Origin: Clostridia bacterium
Lineage (GTDB): Bacteria > Bacillota > Sulfobacillia > SLMV01
Direction of reading: 5' to 3'
DNA length: 19,959 nucleotides
NCBI GenBank assembly: GCA_007133365.1
Contig: SLMV01000085.1
Location: 1-19,959 of the forward strand
Position numbers and translations under genes: made by a program. The notes under the pieces were generated by a model. It worked only from the letters and a program-made list of their open reading frames with translations. It had not been told where the DNA came from and did not search any database. Within the stretch, counting starts at the first letter, position 1, and every line of letters begins with the position of its first letter. Positions 7,849 through 15,341 of this stretch are shown here, in pieces.

Positions 7849-7888
7849 CGTCACGCCCCCTAAGACGTCAATTGATGTGGGCTCTTGT

Positions 7889-7997
7889 CGCCTAGGATTC
7901 CCGGTGCCGAGCGGATGTCCTCCTGCAAAACCCGGCGGGTCTCGGCCCCATTGCTGTCTTTCTTCGGCTTGCCAAAGGAAAGAGTGCTCAGGAGGCG
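7889..7997 (-). ncRNA. Candidate structured 5' leader of the CPBP gene
   Basis: On the minus strand upstream of the CPBP start, several helices can be drawn by eye. A stem of about 11 bp (7983-7972 with 7967-7957, one bulged C) closes a CAAG loop. CCTCCTG (7995-7989) pairs with CAGGAGG (7925-7919), while GCCGAG (7946-7941) pairs with CTCGGC (7911-7906) and CGCCT (7997-7993) with AGGCG (7893-7889). The first long-range pair excludes the last pair, giving two alternative folds. Some pairs (e.g. T7974-G7965, G7941-T7929) are G-U only when the minus strand is transcribed, which favours that direction. It matches no riboswitch class I can recall; this is a hand fold without conservation data. Confidence 0.32.
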
Positions 7998-8083
7998 AAA
8001 ATAGGGTTAGGTGCTGAATCAACCCGAGCGATGATGGAAAAGACAGGTATCAAAAAGGGACAACGGGAGGTGATGGTGTCAAG

Positions 8084-9196
8084 ATGGATGCGCAAGTGAT
8101 TATTGTGGGGGGTGGCCCGGCGGGTGCTTGGTTGGCGTACCAACTTGCGCGTATGGGGGTGGAGACGTTGGTGCTGGAAAAGCATGCTCTACCGCGGTAC
8201 AAAGCATGTGGGGGAGCCCTCTCGCTTAAGGCGGTTAATTGCCTCAAGGCGAAGGACGTGTGGCCCCACATTCCGATCGATCGGGAAATCAGCGATTTCG
8301 AATTTGCCTATAGTCGATATTCGCCGATCCCCTTTCAATATCATGGCCCCCCGATTCGCCTGGTTCAACGGAGTCAATTCGACCATGCCCTTTTGCATTT
8401 GGCATCCGCTGCCGGGGCTCGCCTGATCCAATGTCGGGTTCACCAAGTGTCGCGGGGGAATCGCGTCATGATGGTTGAAACAAATCGGGGCACATTTCGA
8501 GCTCATTATGTCGTGGGTGCGGATGGTGCCGGGAGCATTGTTGCTCGTTCCTTTAAGTTAAACCCCGGGATTTCGTTTTCGGCTTTTCAGGCCGAAGTCC
8601 CGGTTGATGAATATCCAGGGCTTGCGGAAAGGTTCAAAGATAAGATCTTTTTACAATGGGGGCGACTTCCGAATGGCTACGGATGGGTGTTCCCCAAGCG
8701 AACGGGTCTGTCTGTAGGCTTGGGAAGCCGATCTTCCGGTCCGGTTCTTTGGGGAGCTTTTACGTCGTTTTTGACGGAGCTGGGAGTGGATTGGAAAAGA
8801 ATAGAGGTGCACGGTCATCGGATCCCGGTCGGTGGGCGTTTGGTGGTTAGCGGCGAACGCTTTCTTCTTTTAGGAGACGCGGCCTATCTGGCCGAACCCT
8901 TCACCGGAGAGGGCATATACTATGCCCTTCGAAGTGCGGAACTTGCGGCTTCGTGTTTGGTCAAAGGGCGGATCGGGCGTTATTCTTCGTTGCTACGAGA
9001 CGAGATTTATCCCGAGCTCAACTGGGCGATGAAAATGGAGCAGTTATTTGGTCGATGGCCCGCCTTATTCCATCATCTCGTCAAGCGTAACCCGGATATC
9101 ATCGAACATTTCTTCGCGTTCATCCATGGTCAGGCAAGTTTTCACTCCTTTTACCGGAATATCCTTCCGCAGCTTATCAATATAAGGGGTTCGTGA
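8084..9196 (+). CDS. FAD-dependent geranylgeranyl-reductase-family oxidoreductase
   Basis: 370 aa. GGGAGGTGAT at 8065-8074 sits 9 bases before the ATG. The N-terminus has the Rossmann dinucleotide motif VIIVGGGPAGAWLAYQLA (5-22) with Glu32 at the end of the second strand. PRYKACGGALS (37-47) is the substrate-side signature of geranylgeranyl reductases, with Cys42. VVGADGAGSIVARS (about 141-154) and LLLGDAAYLAEPFTGEGIYYAL (about 258-279) form the second FAD contacts. Relatives reduce the double bonds of polyprenyl chains (chlorophyll side chain, archaeal lipids, menaquinone) at the membrane surface. In a bacterium without other chlorophyll genes here, menaquinone or another isoprenoid is the most likely substrate, but this is inference. 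The ccdA gene begins 48 bases downstream. Confidence 0.9.
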   Translation: MDAQVIIVGGGPAGAWLAYQLARMGVETLVLEKHALPRYKACGGALSLKAVNCLKAKDVWPHIPIDREISDFEFAYSRYSPIPFQYHGPPIRLVQRSQFDHALLHLASAAGARLIQCRVHQVSRGNRVMMVETNRGTFRAHYVVGADGAGSIVARSFKLNPGISFSAFQAEVPVDEYPGLAERFKDKIFLQWGRLPNGYGWVFPKRTGLSVGLGSRSSGPVLWGAFTSFLTELGVDWKRIEVHGHRIPVGGRLVVSGERFLLLGDAAYLAEPFTGEGIYYALRSAELAASCLVKGRIGRYSSLLRDEIYPELNWAMKMEQLFGRWPALFHHLVKRNPDIIEHFFAFIHGQASFHSFYRNILPQLINIRGS

Positions 9197-9244
9197 TATA
9201 GTCTCCTTTAGATAGGTACAACGTGGAAGGAGCGCAATGCTGCC

Positions 9245-9904
9245 ATGTTTTTGGCTGCCTTTATTGCGGGATTCGTGTCGTTTCTTTCGCCGTGTGTGAT
9301 CCCCTTGATTTCAAGTTTCATGGCGTATCTGGCAGGCACCACGACGGCAATGGCCCGACCCCACACCATGTCCCTACTCAAAGGGACCCTCAGCTTTATC
9401 TTAGGGTTTACGGTGGTTTTTGTTGCCCTCGGATCGTTTGCCAGTGGCATCGGCTATCTGCTGCTTCGCTATCAAACCGTGTTAAATGTGATAACCGGCC
9501 TAGTGGTGGTGTTGATGGGTTTGTATTTGATGGGAATCTTGCCCTTTTCGATTAGTCCGGGAGGTGGACTGAAGGGCCCTCCATCCGGAAGTGGCTTCGT
9601 ATTGGGGTTAAGTTTTGCTTTGGTTTGGACCCCTTGCACCGGCCCCATTTTGGGGTCCGTTTTGATGATTGCCGGCACGCAGGGCACGGTGGCGTATGGA
9701 GCCCTGTTGCTTCTCATTTATTCGATGGGTCTGGCACTCCCTTTTCTAATCACCGCTGTCCTTTGGTCACGTTATGCGATTTCCATGCGGCGCCTTGGGC
9801 CCTGGGCATATTGGCTTAATCGCATTGCGGGTGTCATTTTGCTGGTTCTGGGCTTTTTGATCATGTCAGGTCGGCTCCATCAATTGGTTTCCTTTTTCTC
9901 TTAG
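9245..9904 (+). CDS. ccdA: CcdA-type thiol:disulfide electron carrier
   Basis: 219 aa, the length typical of CcdA and about six membrane helices. The two reactive cysteines are visible: C17 in SFLSPCVIPLIS (helix 1) and C131 in VWTPCTGPILGS (helix 4). The two halves show the family's internal pseudo-repeat. CcdA carries electrons from cytoplasmic thioredoxin across the membrane to extracytoplasmic thioredoxin-like proteins, keeping apocytochrome c or spore-envelope proteins reduced. GGAAGGAG at 9225-9232 is 12 bases before the chosen ATG, a rather long spacing; another ATG at 9237 is out of frame. The next gene is a thioredoxin-like partner, 14 bases downstream. Confidence 0.93.
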   Translation: MFLAAFIAGFVSFLSPCVIPLISSFMAYLAGTTTAMARPHTMSLLKGTLSFILGFTVVFVALGSFASGIGYLLLRYQTVLNVITGLVVVLMGLYLMGILPFSISPGGGLKGPPSGSGFVLGLSFALVWTPCTGPILGSVLMIAGTQGTVAYGALLLLIYSMGLALPFLITAVLWSRYAISMRRLGPWAYWLNRIAGVILLVLGFLIMSGRLHQLVSFFS

Positions 9905-9918
9905 GAGGTGAAAATCGG

Positions 9919-10419
9919 ATGAATCGAAAAATGCTTTGGGGTGTGATCGCGCTAATCGTCGTGGCGGGTGTGGTGGTATCTCTGAATGCTACCCGAAGCG
10001 AAGAACAAGCCGATATTCATGGCATCCTTATGAGCTTAGATGTTGTAAGTGGTGAACGGCCAACCGCATCCGACCTTCAAGGACGCCACACCCTGGTGGT
10101 CATTTGGACGTCGTGGTGCCCGACTTGCATTCAAGAGCTTCATTATATTGAGGACCACTATGCCACAATTGCCGAAAAAGTAAACTTGGTGGCCGTTAAT
10201 ATGACCAGCGTGGAGCAAAACATCGAGGATGTACATGTTGCGGCCGAGGCGATCGATCCGTCGTATCCCGTTTTGGCCGATCAGGAAGGAAAGGCCGGGG
10301 AAGTCTTTCGATCTCGCTATGTCCCCGCCAATTTTCTCTTAGATTCAGACGGGCGGATTGTCGAGAAACGAGAAGGCGCTATCACGCTTGATCAATTGGA
10401 TGAATGGCTTGATCCCTGA
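9919..10419 (+). CDS. Membrane-anchored TlpA/ResA-like thioredoxin
   Basis: 166 aa, preceded by TTAGGAGGTGAA at 9901-9912. Residues 5-22 are one membrane helix acting as an uncleaved anchor (MLWGVIALIVVAGVVVSL), placing the domain outside. The active site is WTSWCPTC with C67 and C70, in the TlpA/ResA/AhpC-like thioredoxin fold; the cis-proline loop is RYVPANFLLDSDG (about 131-143). Together with CcdA this makes the usual reductive relay outside the membrane, for cytochrome c maturation or other disulfide reduction. It lacks recognisable cytochrome-maturation partners nearby, so the target is unknown. The stop abuts the convergent kinase-like gene in a TGATCA palindrome, leaving no spacer for a terminator. 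Confidence 0.93.
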   Translation: MNRKMLWGVIALIVVAGVVVSLNATRSEEQADIHGILMSLDVVSGERPTASDLQGRHTLVVIWTSWCPTCIQELHYIEDHYATIAEKVNLVAVNMTSVEQNIEDVHVAAEAIDPSYPVLADQEGKAGEVFRSRYVPANFLLDSDGRIVEKREGAITLDQLDEWLDP

Positions 10420-11085
10420 TCAAAAGAATCCAGCAGGCATTAAATTTTGCAAGTTAAAGTTGGCCACATGGTGGGAGAGACCCCGATCCCGCTTTCGCCG
10501 TCGAAGGGTTGCACGCAGTGCCAAAAGCGTGGCATCAATGAGGGGTTCGGGGGTGTTCATGTCGGTGAGGGATAGGTATTGACCAATCAGATGCCGACAA
10601 AGGGATTGTTTGGCCGACGTAAACATGGGGTCGGTATCCAGAATGGAGGCACAGATGGCGCCGATATCATGGATTGGATTTCCCCGGTGCATCTCTTCAA
10701 AGTCCACACCGTAGATATCGTTGGTCCACTTATGAACGATGAAGTTTCGCAAATGGGCATCACCTTTGGTATATCGATTGCCCGTGGCCGAATGAAAGTG
10801 AAAGAACCATGAAGCGAGTTGCCCGGCATATCGTGGATCTGCAAAGGCGCTGACCCGATCGCAAAGATTATCCCCGGGCACGTAACCGAGAAGAATTTGC
10901 CGGGATGTCGGCATTTTGATAGGCGGGGGAACCTTAAGTTGAAGTCGGTTTAGATCGCGCAGCATGAGGTATTCCCATCGCGCTCGCTGATGATGTCGAC
11001 GGGGAAAGGTTTTTAGGACATAGGTGTTTCCTCTCCACCGAATTATCTCCACTTGGTTCTTGCGACTCTTAAATGAAACGCCCAC
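10420..11085 (-). CDS. Compact protein-kinase-fold (APH/RIO-like) protein
   Basis: 221 aa from GTG at 11085; AGAGGAG at 11094-11100 is 8 bases upstream. Kinase-fold landmarks: Lys25 in YVLKTF (beta-3), a hinge-like LLGYVPGDN (65-73), the catalytic loop KGDAHLRNFIV with Asp109 and Asn114, and the metal site VDFEEM with Asp128. The order and the GDxHxxN...DFE pattern match aminoglycoside-phosphotransferase/RIO/Kdo-kinase type small-molecule kinases. The glycine-rich loop is not obvious and the whole protein is short, so an N-terminally trimmed family or atypical kinase is possible. The last 35 residues are Arg-rich then Leu/Asn-rich. It stands alone, convergent to the thioredoxin gene and divergent from the Eis-like gene. 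Substrate unknown. Confidence 0.78.
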   Translation of the reverse strand: MGVSFKSRKNQVEIIRWRGNTYVLKTFPRRHHQRARWEYLMLRDLNRLQLKVPPPIKMPTSRQILLGYVPGDNLCDRVSAFADPRYAGQLASWFFHFHSATGNRYTKGDAHLRNFIVHKWTNDIYGVDFEEMHRGNPIHDIGAICASILDTDPMFTSAKQSLCRHLIGQYLSLTDMNTPEPLIDATLLALRATLRRRKRDRGLSHHVANFNLQNLMPAGFF

Positions 11086-11173
11086 GTGGCGCGCTCCTCT
11101 CCATGGTTGATCATACCATAATGGTTTGCTTCACCTCGAAACCCGATTCGCCCCGAACCGCCAATCAAATCAA

Positions 11174-11202
11174 TTGTCTTGGCTTGATTTCTAAGGTAGG
11201 AT
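11174..11202 (+). promoter_or_regulatory. Candidate promoter of the Eis-like gene
   Basis: TTGTCT (11174-11179), 17-base spacer, TAGGAT (11197-11202), resembling a vegetative sigma-A/70 promoter (TTGACA-17-TATAAT), 30 bases before the ATG. AGGGGGTG at 11221-11228 is the ribosome site. Four of six matches in each box. Confidence 0.45.
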
Positions 11203-11232
11203 AGGACGTGTGAAAATGTTAGGGGGTGCGCG

Positions 11233-12447
11233 ATGGGAGCATCTTGCGAACTAAGAGAAATTAGAACGGAAGAAGAACGCCAGATGTGGCGAGGATCGGT
11301 GCATTATGCCTTCGCGCTTGACCAGGCGTATGATGAGTGGCTAAAGCAACATGAGCGTTCGGCGTCCGATGAGATGGAAATAAAGTGGGGTTATTTTTCC
11401 GACAATACGCTGCTGGCAAGCGCATCTCATATACCTTATCAGGCGCCGGTCCGTGGTGCTTTATTGCCCATGGCCGGGGTGAGCAATGTGGGAACACCTC
11501 CCGAATATCGGCGCCAAGGGCATGCCGAGGACATCCTCAGGTCGCTGATGAAGGTGCTTCGAGAACGCGGGATGGTGTTAACCTGTTTGTGGCCTTTTTC
11601 TCGGCGATTCTATCGACGGTATGGGTGGGGTAACGCCGCGGAATACTCAACCTATGCGCTAACGATGCCGGATCTACGCCAAGTGACCCGGGGATATTCG
11701 GGTTCCCGGAGGTTTTCACGTCTTAGTTTAGATGACGTTGAAGCGATGGCGGCCGTGCGCCGCGATTACCTCGCTGATTATGATTTGGCGCCGATCCGGC
11801 CCTGGGACTGGTGGCGATGCCGTGTTTTTTGGGACTGGCAGCAATGGGCGCATGTCTATGGAATTTGGGATGATGAGGGTGTCTTAAGCGGGTATTTGGC
11901 CTATGTGGTGAAGGACCATGGAGATTGGCAGCGCGAACTTCGCGTCACGGATATTGCGTATCGTGATCTTGCCGCTTACCGGGGTCTTTTGTCTTTTCTT
12001 CAAACGCATGATTCCCAAGTTCGGGAAATGAAGATTAGCCTCTTTGCTTCCGATCCGCTTTTTGATTGGTTGTCAGGGGGTAAGATTCACCGACAGGCAG
12101 GAGCCATGATCCGTTTGCTCGATGTGAAATCAGCGTTGGAGTCATTGGCCTATCCCGAAACTATCGAGTTGACGATGAATCTTGAGGTCCTTGATGACTT
12201 TGTAGCTGCCGGCGGTTGTTTTAAGTTGGAGGTGGCGGAGGGCAAGGCACGGGTTCAGTCAACCGATGCGACCCCCGAAGCCCGAATGCCAATTGGGGCC
12301 TTTTCACAGTTATTGACGGGTTGCCGATCGCTCGATGCCCTGATACGAACCGGGCGGGTGGACATCGATGTTTCTAACGTACGAATCCTCAATCAATTGA
12401 GGGCCCTGTTTCCGCCCCGCCAAGTCGGGATGATGGATCACTTTTAA
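11233..12447 (+). CDS. Eis-type GNAT N-acetyltransferase
   Basis: 404 aa, the usual size of Eis (enhanced intracellular survival) acetyltransferases, which have two GNAT domains and an SCP2-like C-terminal domain. The acetyl-CoA loop is in AGVSNVGTPPEYRRQGHAEDIL (81-102), and FYRRYGW (126-132) carries the conserved Tyr. The second GNAT region, with WRCRVFWDWQQW, is about 190-260, and an SCP2-like region follows from about 300. The chain ends in Phe404; in mycobacterial Eis the C-terminal carboxylate of a terminal Phe acts as general base, so this end is consistent with function. The family acetylates amines, including aminoglycosides and protein lysines; bacterial relatives mostly have unknown natural substrates. 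Single gene with its own promoter. Confidence 0.92.
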   Translation: MGASCELREIRTEEERQMWRGSVHYAFALDQAYDEWLKQHERSASDEMEIKWGYFSDNTLLASASHIPYQAPVRGALLPMAGVSNVGTPPEYRRQGHAEDILRSLMKVLRERGMVLTCLWPFSRRFYRRYGWGNAAEYSTYALTMPDLRQVTRGYSGSRRFSRLSLDDVEAMAAVRRDYLADYDLAPIRPWDWWRCRVFWDWQQWAHVYGIWDDEGVLSGYLAYVVKDHGDWQRELRVTDIAYRDLAAYRGLLSFLQTHDSQVREMKISLFASDPLFDWLSGGKIHRQAGAMIRLLDVKSALESLAYPETIELTMNLEVLDDFVAAGGCFKLEVAEGKARVQSTDATPEARMPIGAFSQLLTGCRSLDALIRTGRVDIDVSNVRILNQLRALFPPRQVGMMDHF

Positions 12448-12472
12448 CGTTGGGATCAAAGGGTGCTATACA
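12443..12472 (+). promoter_or_regulatory. Weak candidate promoter at the start of the 451-base gap
   Basis: TTAACG (12444-12449), 17-base spacer, TATACA (12467-12472), each four of six to consensus, overlapping the stop of the Eis-like gene. It would give the pyrophosphatase mRNA a leader of about 400 bases. Confidence 0.25.
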
Positions 12473-12898
12473 TAGGATTGACGAAGAGGATGGGGGATTC
12501 ATTTAGGCGATCAGTGCGCGCGAAAGATTATTGAGTGCGATTGGACCGCCGGCGGAAATCGAATAAATGGAGCGTTTCCGAGGATAATAAAGGTGTTGTC
12601 TTGTTCTGGGCCGGATGAATTTTGACTATTTTCCATCAAGTTTTCGTTAATGGCCTTATCACGTCCAGGATCAGACGAAGGGGAGAGGCCCTCAAATTGA
12701 CCCCAAAGCGCTCAAGGGGGCGTCAGAATTGAGTGCGCTTACAAGGTGCCTTTTGATCCGGGCCATGAATGGGTGATGCCATTTGGTTGGCCGTTTTGTA
12801 TCTATCGCATTGATCGACGAAGGCATGCGGGCTTTATCGTGGAAATGTATTGTTGAGAAGTTGCGTTGATTGAAATTGCGTGAGGAGGATGTGGTCGA
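12448..12898. other. 451-base gap upstream of the pyrophosphatase gene
   Basis: No recognisable gene or RNA family. It holds two weak promoter-like pairs: TTAACG/TATACA at 12444-12472, and TTGACT (12622-12627), 18 bases, GTTAAT (12646-12651). A small stem (CGATT 12538-12542 with AATCG 12557-12561, enclosing the palindrome CCGCCGGCGG) is present but has no T-run. An open frame without a good start runs from about 12701 to TGA at 12853-12855; its sequence is protein-like (GHEWVMPFGWPFCIYRI) but matches nothing I know. AGGAGG at 12883-12888 is the ribosome site of the next gene. Confidence 0.5.
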
Positions 12899-14857
12899 AT
12901 GGAGTTTCTAATGCCTTATACACCTGTAATATTTGGAATTATTGGTTTAGTGGTTGCTTATTTCCTCGTAAAATCGATCCATCGCGCGCCCTCGGGCACG
13001 GAGGCGATGAAGGATTTGGCCGCGGCCATTCATGAGGGGGCCATGACTTTTTTGCATCGCGAGTACCGGTGGCTCGCAATCTTTGTGGTGGTGCTTGCGA
13101 TCCTTTTGGGCTGGCAAATATCTCCCGGAACGGCTTTTTCCTTCGTTTTGGGTGCTGTCTTTTCGGGTAGTGCCGGTTATATTGGCATGAAGGTCGCAAC
13201 CGCGGCCAATGTGCGTACTGCTCAAGCGGCGACCACCTCTCAATCGGGAGCACTTAGGATCGCGTTTTCAGGCGGAGCAGTGATGGGCATTTCGGTGGCG
13301 TCCCTCGGCCTTTTGGGGTTGGGTATCCTCTATATCGTCTTTGGACAACCGGAGATTATCAATGGCTTTGCGTTTGGTGCCAGTTCGATCGCCCTCTTCG
13401 CTCGTGTCGGGGGTGGGATTTATACGAAAGCAGCCGATGTTGGTGCCGATCTGGTTGGCAAGGTGGAAGCCCGAATTCCGGAGGACGACCCACGAAACCC
13501 GGCGGCCATTGCCGACAATGTCGGGGATAATGTGGGCGATACTGCCGGAATGGGCGCGGATCTATTTGAATCGTATGTGGGATCGGTCATCGCCAGTATG
13601 GCAATCGGGCTTTTAGTTTACGATACGGCTGGAATGGCTGTGCCCTTGATGCTCGTCGCGGTCGGGCTTTTGGCTTCCTTATTAGGCGTGGGCTTTGTCC
13701 GCTGGCAAACCGAAAAGGATCCTGGCACGGCACTTCGAAACGGAACCTACGTGGCCTCGGCCTTAGCAGCTTTAGGATTCTATTTCGTTGTAACGAGCTT
13801 TCTCGGCGAATTGGGTCCATTTTTTGCGACGGTGGCGGGACTATTGGCAGGCCTCCTTATCGGTGCGATCACGGAGTTTTATACCTCGGGCTCTCCGATT
13901 GTTGAGATCGCCAAGGCTTCTCAGACAGGGGCGGCGACCAATATCATTACCGGGATTGCCATTGGAATGCAAAGCACGGCCCTGCCGATCGTAACCATCG
14001 TTCTCGCGATTTTTGCTGCCTTCCATTTTGCGGGCCTTTATGGCATTGCCTTAGCCGCAGTGGGCATGCTGGCGACCATCGGAATTACCCTATCGGTTGA
14101 CGCCTACGGTCCGATTGCGGACAACGCCGGTGGCATTGCGGAAATGGCCGGAATGGATGCCGAAGTTCGGGAAGTGACCGATTCATTGGATGCACTTGGA
14201 AACACGACCGCCGCGATTGGAAAAGGATTTGCGGTGGGGTCGGCGGCGCTGACGGCACTGGCATTATTTTCAGCCTATACACAGACGGTTGGCTTAGAGC
14301 AGATTGATGTGACGAAGGCCGAGACGATTATTGGCTTGTTGCTTGGGGCCATGCTTCCATTTTTGTTTTCGTCGATGGCAATGAAGGCCGTGGGCCGAGC
14401 CGCGTTCTTGATGGTGGAGGAGGTACGACGTCAATTTAAGGAGATCGAGGGCATCATGGAAGGAACGGGCCGTCCGGACTATGCGCGATGTGTGGACATT
14501 AGCACACAGGCGGCTTTGCGTGAAATGGTGGTGCCCGGCTTATTGGCGGTTTTGGCGCCGGTAGTGATTGGGTTCTGGTTGGGCACCGAGGCCCTTGGAG
14601 GGTTGCTGGCGGGTGCCTTGGCTTCCGGGGTGGCATTAGCCATCATGATGACCAACGGAGGCGCCGCTTGGGACAATGCCAAAAAATATATTGAGGCCGG
14701 CGCCCTTGGCGGCAAGGGCACCGATACCCATGCCGCTGCTGTCGTGGGTGACACGGTGGGGGATCCCTTCAAAGACACGGCAGGTCCCTCTTTGAATATC
14801 CTGATTAAGCTCATGGCGGTGGTCGCTCTGGTTTTAGGGCCCCTCTTCATGGGATAG
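12899..14857 (+). CDS. hppA: Membrane ion-translocating pyrophosphatase, K+-dependent type
   Basis: 652 aa, within the family range (about 650-800), with about 16 membrane helices. Pyrophosphate-binding motifs: GGGIYTKAADVGADLVGKVE (171-190), ending in the KVE catalytic loop, DDPRNPAAIADNVGDNVGDTAGMGADLFE (196-224), and GGAAWDNAKKYIE plus DTVGDPFKDTAGPSLN near the C-terminus. It couples PPi hydrolysis to H+ or Na+ export across the cytoplasmic membrane. GNTTAAIGKG has Ala438 and Gly441 at the positions that decide K+ dependence (Lys and Thr in K+-independent enzymes), so this is the K+-stimulated class. Na+ versus H+ specificity cannot be settled by eye. AGGAGG at 12883-12888 lies 10 bases before the ATG. 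Ribosome-bearing small ORFs follow. Confidence 0.96.
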   Translation: MEFLMPYTPVIFGIIGLVVAYFLVKSIHRAPSGTEAMKDLAAAIHEGAMTFLHREYRWLAIFVVVLAILLGWQISPGTAFSFVLGAVFSGSAGYIGMKVATAANVRTAQAATTSQSGALRIAFSGGAVMGISVASLGLLGLGILYIVFGQPEIINGFAFGASSIALFARVGGGIYTKAADVGADLVGKVEARIPEDDPRNPAAIADNVGDNVGDTAGMGADLFESYVGSVIASMAIGLLVYDTAGMAVPLMLVAVGLLASLLGVGFVRWQTEKDPGTALRNGTYVASALAALGFYFVVTSFLGELGPFFATVAGLLAGLLIGAITEFYTSGSPIVEIAKASQTGAATNIITGIAIGMQSTALPIVTIVLAIFAAFHFAGLYGIALAAVGMLATIGITLSVDAYGPIADNAGGIAEMAGMDAEVREVTDSLDALGNTTAAIGKGFAVGSAALTALALFSAYTQTVGLEQIDVTKAETIIGLLLGAMLPFLFSSMAMKAVGRAAFLMVEEVRRQFKEIEGIMEGTGRPDYARCVDISTQAALREMVVPGLLAVLAPVVIGFWLGTEALGGLLAGALASGVALAIMMTNGGAAWDNAKKYIEAGALGGKGTDTHAAAVVGDTVGDPFKDTAGPSLNILIKLMAVVALVLGPLFMG

Positions 14858-14887
14858 GTTGTGTTGTAATGGGAGGTGGAAGGCTAC

Positions 14888-15091
14888 GTGCTGTCGGACG
14901 TGATGGATGTTCTCTTTTCGGCCACGCATTCGGATCGAATGCTTGAGAAGATGACGCCTTCCACCTCGGATTTATGGGTCCTTTCTCCGGTGGTACTAAA
15001 GGATCCGCTTCCGCTATTTTCTGCGGTTTATCGAGGCATTTCCCAAACAGCAGTAGGGGACTCAATTGCCGAGAGTCCGATTCAAGTCTGA
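14888..15091 (+). CDS. Possible small hypothetical ORF downstream of hppA
   Basis: 67 aa from GTG at 14888, with GGGAGGTGGAAGG at 14871-14883 upstream, a strong ribosome site. The product starts MLSDVMDVLFSATHSD and ends in SIAESPIQV. It is not hydrophobic overall and matches no family I know. After its TGA (15089-15091) the same frame stays open to about 15331, so a stop-interrupted longer gene is possible. It would be co-transcribed with the pyrophosphatase gene, 30 bases upstream. Confidence is limited because neither length nor composition is diagnostic. Confidence 0.38.
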   Translation: MLSDVMDVLFSATHSDRMLEKMTPSTSDLWVLSPVVLKDPLPLFSAVYRGISQTAVGDSIAESPIQV

Positions 15092-15341
15092 AGAAGAGAA
15101 TGCATTGAAACGCCTTTCCTCTTGGATGTGTTTTTTTCTTTCCCAACCAATATCCGATTTACGTTACGAAGTGTCCGGTCAGTGTCCGGACCGGTTGGTG
15201 GTTGGGATTCGTCAGCCTCTCCCGTATGGGCGGTCGAGGAATCGAAAGGAGAAGGTGTGGGTTGCAGGTCTTTTGTATGCGATTTATCGGGTGCGACGAT
15301 ACGATGCCTTGACGTCCCATCACCTGTTTAAAAGGTTGTAG
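15066..15341 (+). CDS. Possible small basic hypothetical ORF, overlaps ClC gene end
   Basis: 91 aa from TTG at 15066, with TAGGGGA at 15054-15060 five bases upstream. It overlaps the preceding small ORF by 26 bases and the 3' end of the convergent ClC gene by 22 bases. The product is basic (FKSEEENALKRLSSWMC, then an Arg-rich centre) and unrecognised. A second frame (15122-15331) is open over the same stretch, so which frame, if any, is translated cannot be decided by eye. Confidence 0.22.
   Translation: MPRVRFKSEEENALKRLSSWMCFFLSQPISDLRYEVSGQCPDRLVVGIRQPLPYGRSRNRKEKVWVAGLLYAIYRVRRYDALTSHHLFKRL

Noticed and set aside
7849..8022. 58-residue N-terminal extension of the CPBP protein
   Set aside because: No ribosome site at the upstream ATG, non-membrane composition, and a good SD with a membrane helix begins at 7848.
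12546..12555. CCGCCGGCGG palindrome as operator or terminator
   Set aside because: Ten bases of simple GC symmetry; no T-run and no second copy seen.
14479..14850. Antisense open frame over the pyrophosphatase C-terminus
   Set aside because: Shadow frame; Pro/Ala/Thr-rich composition typical of reversed GC-rich codons.
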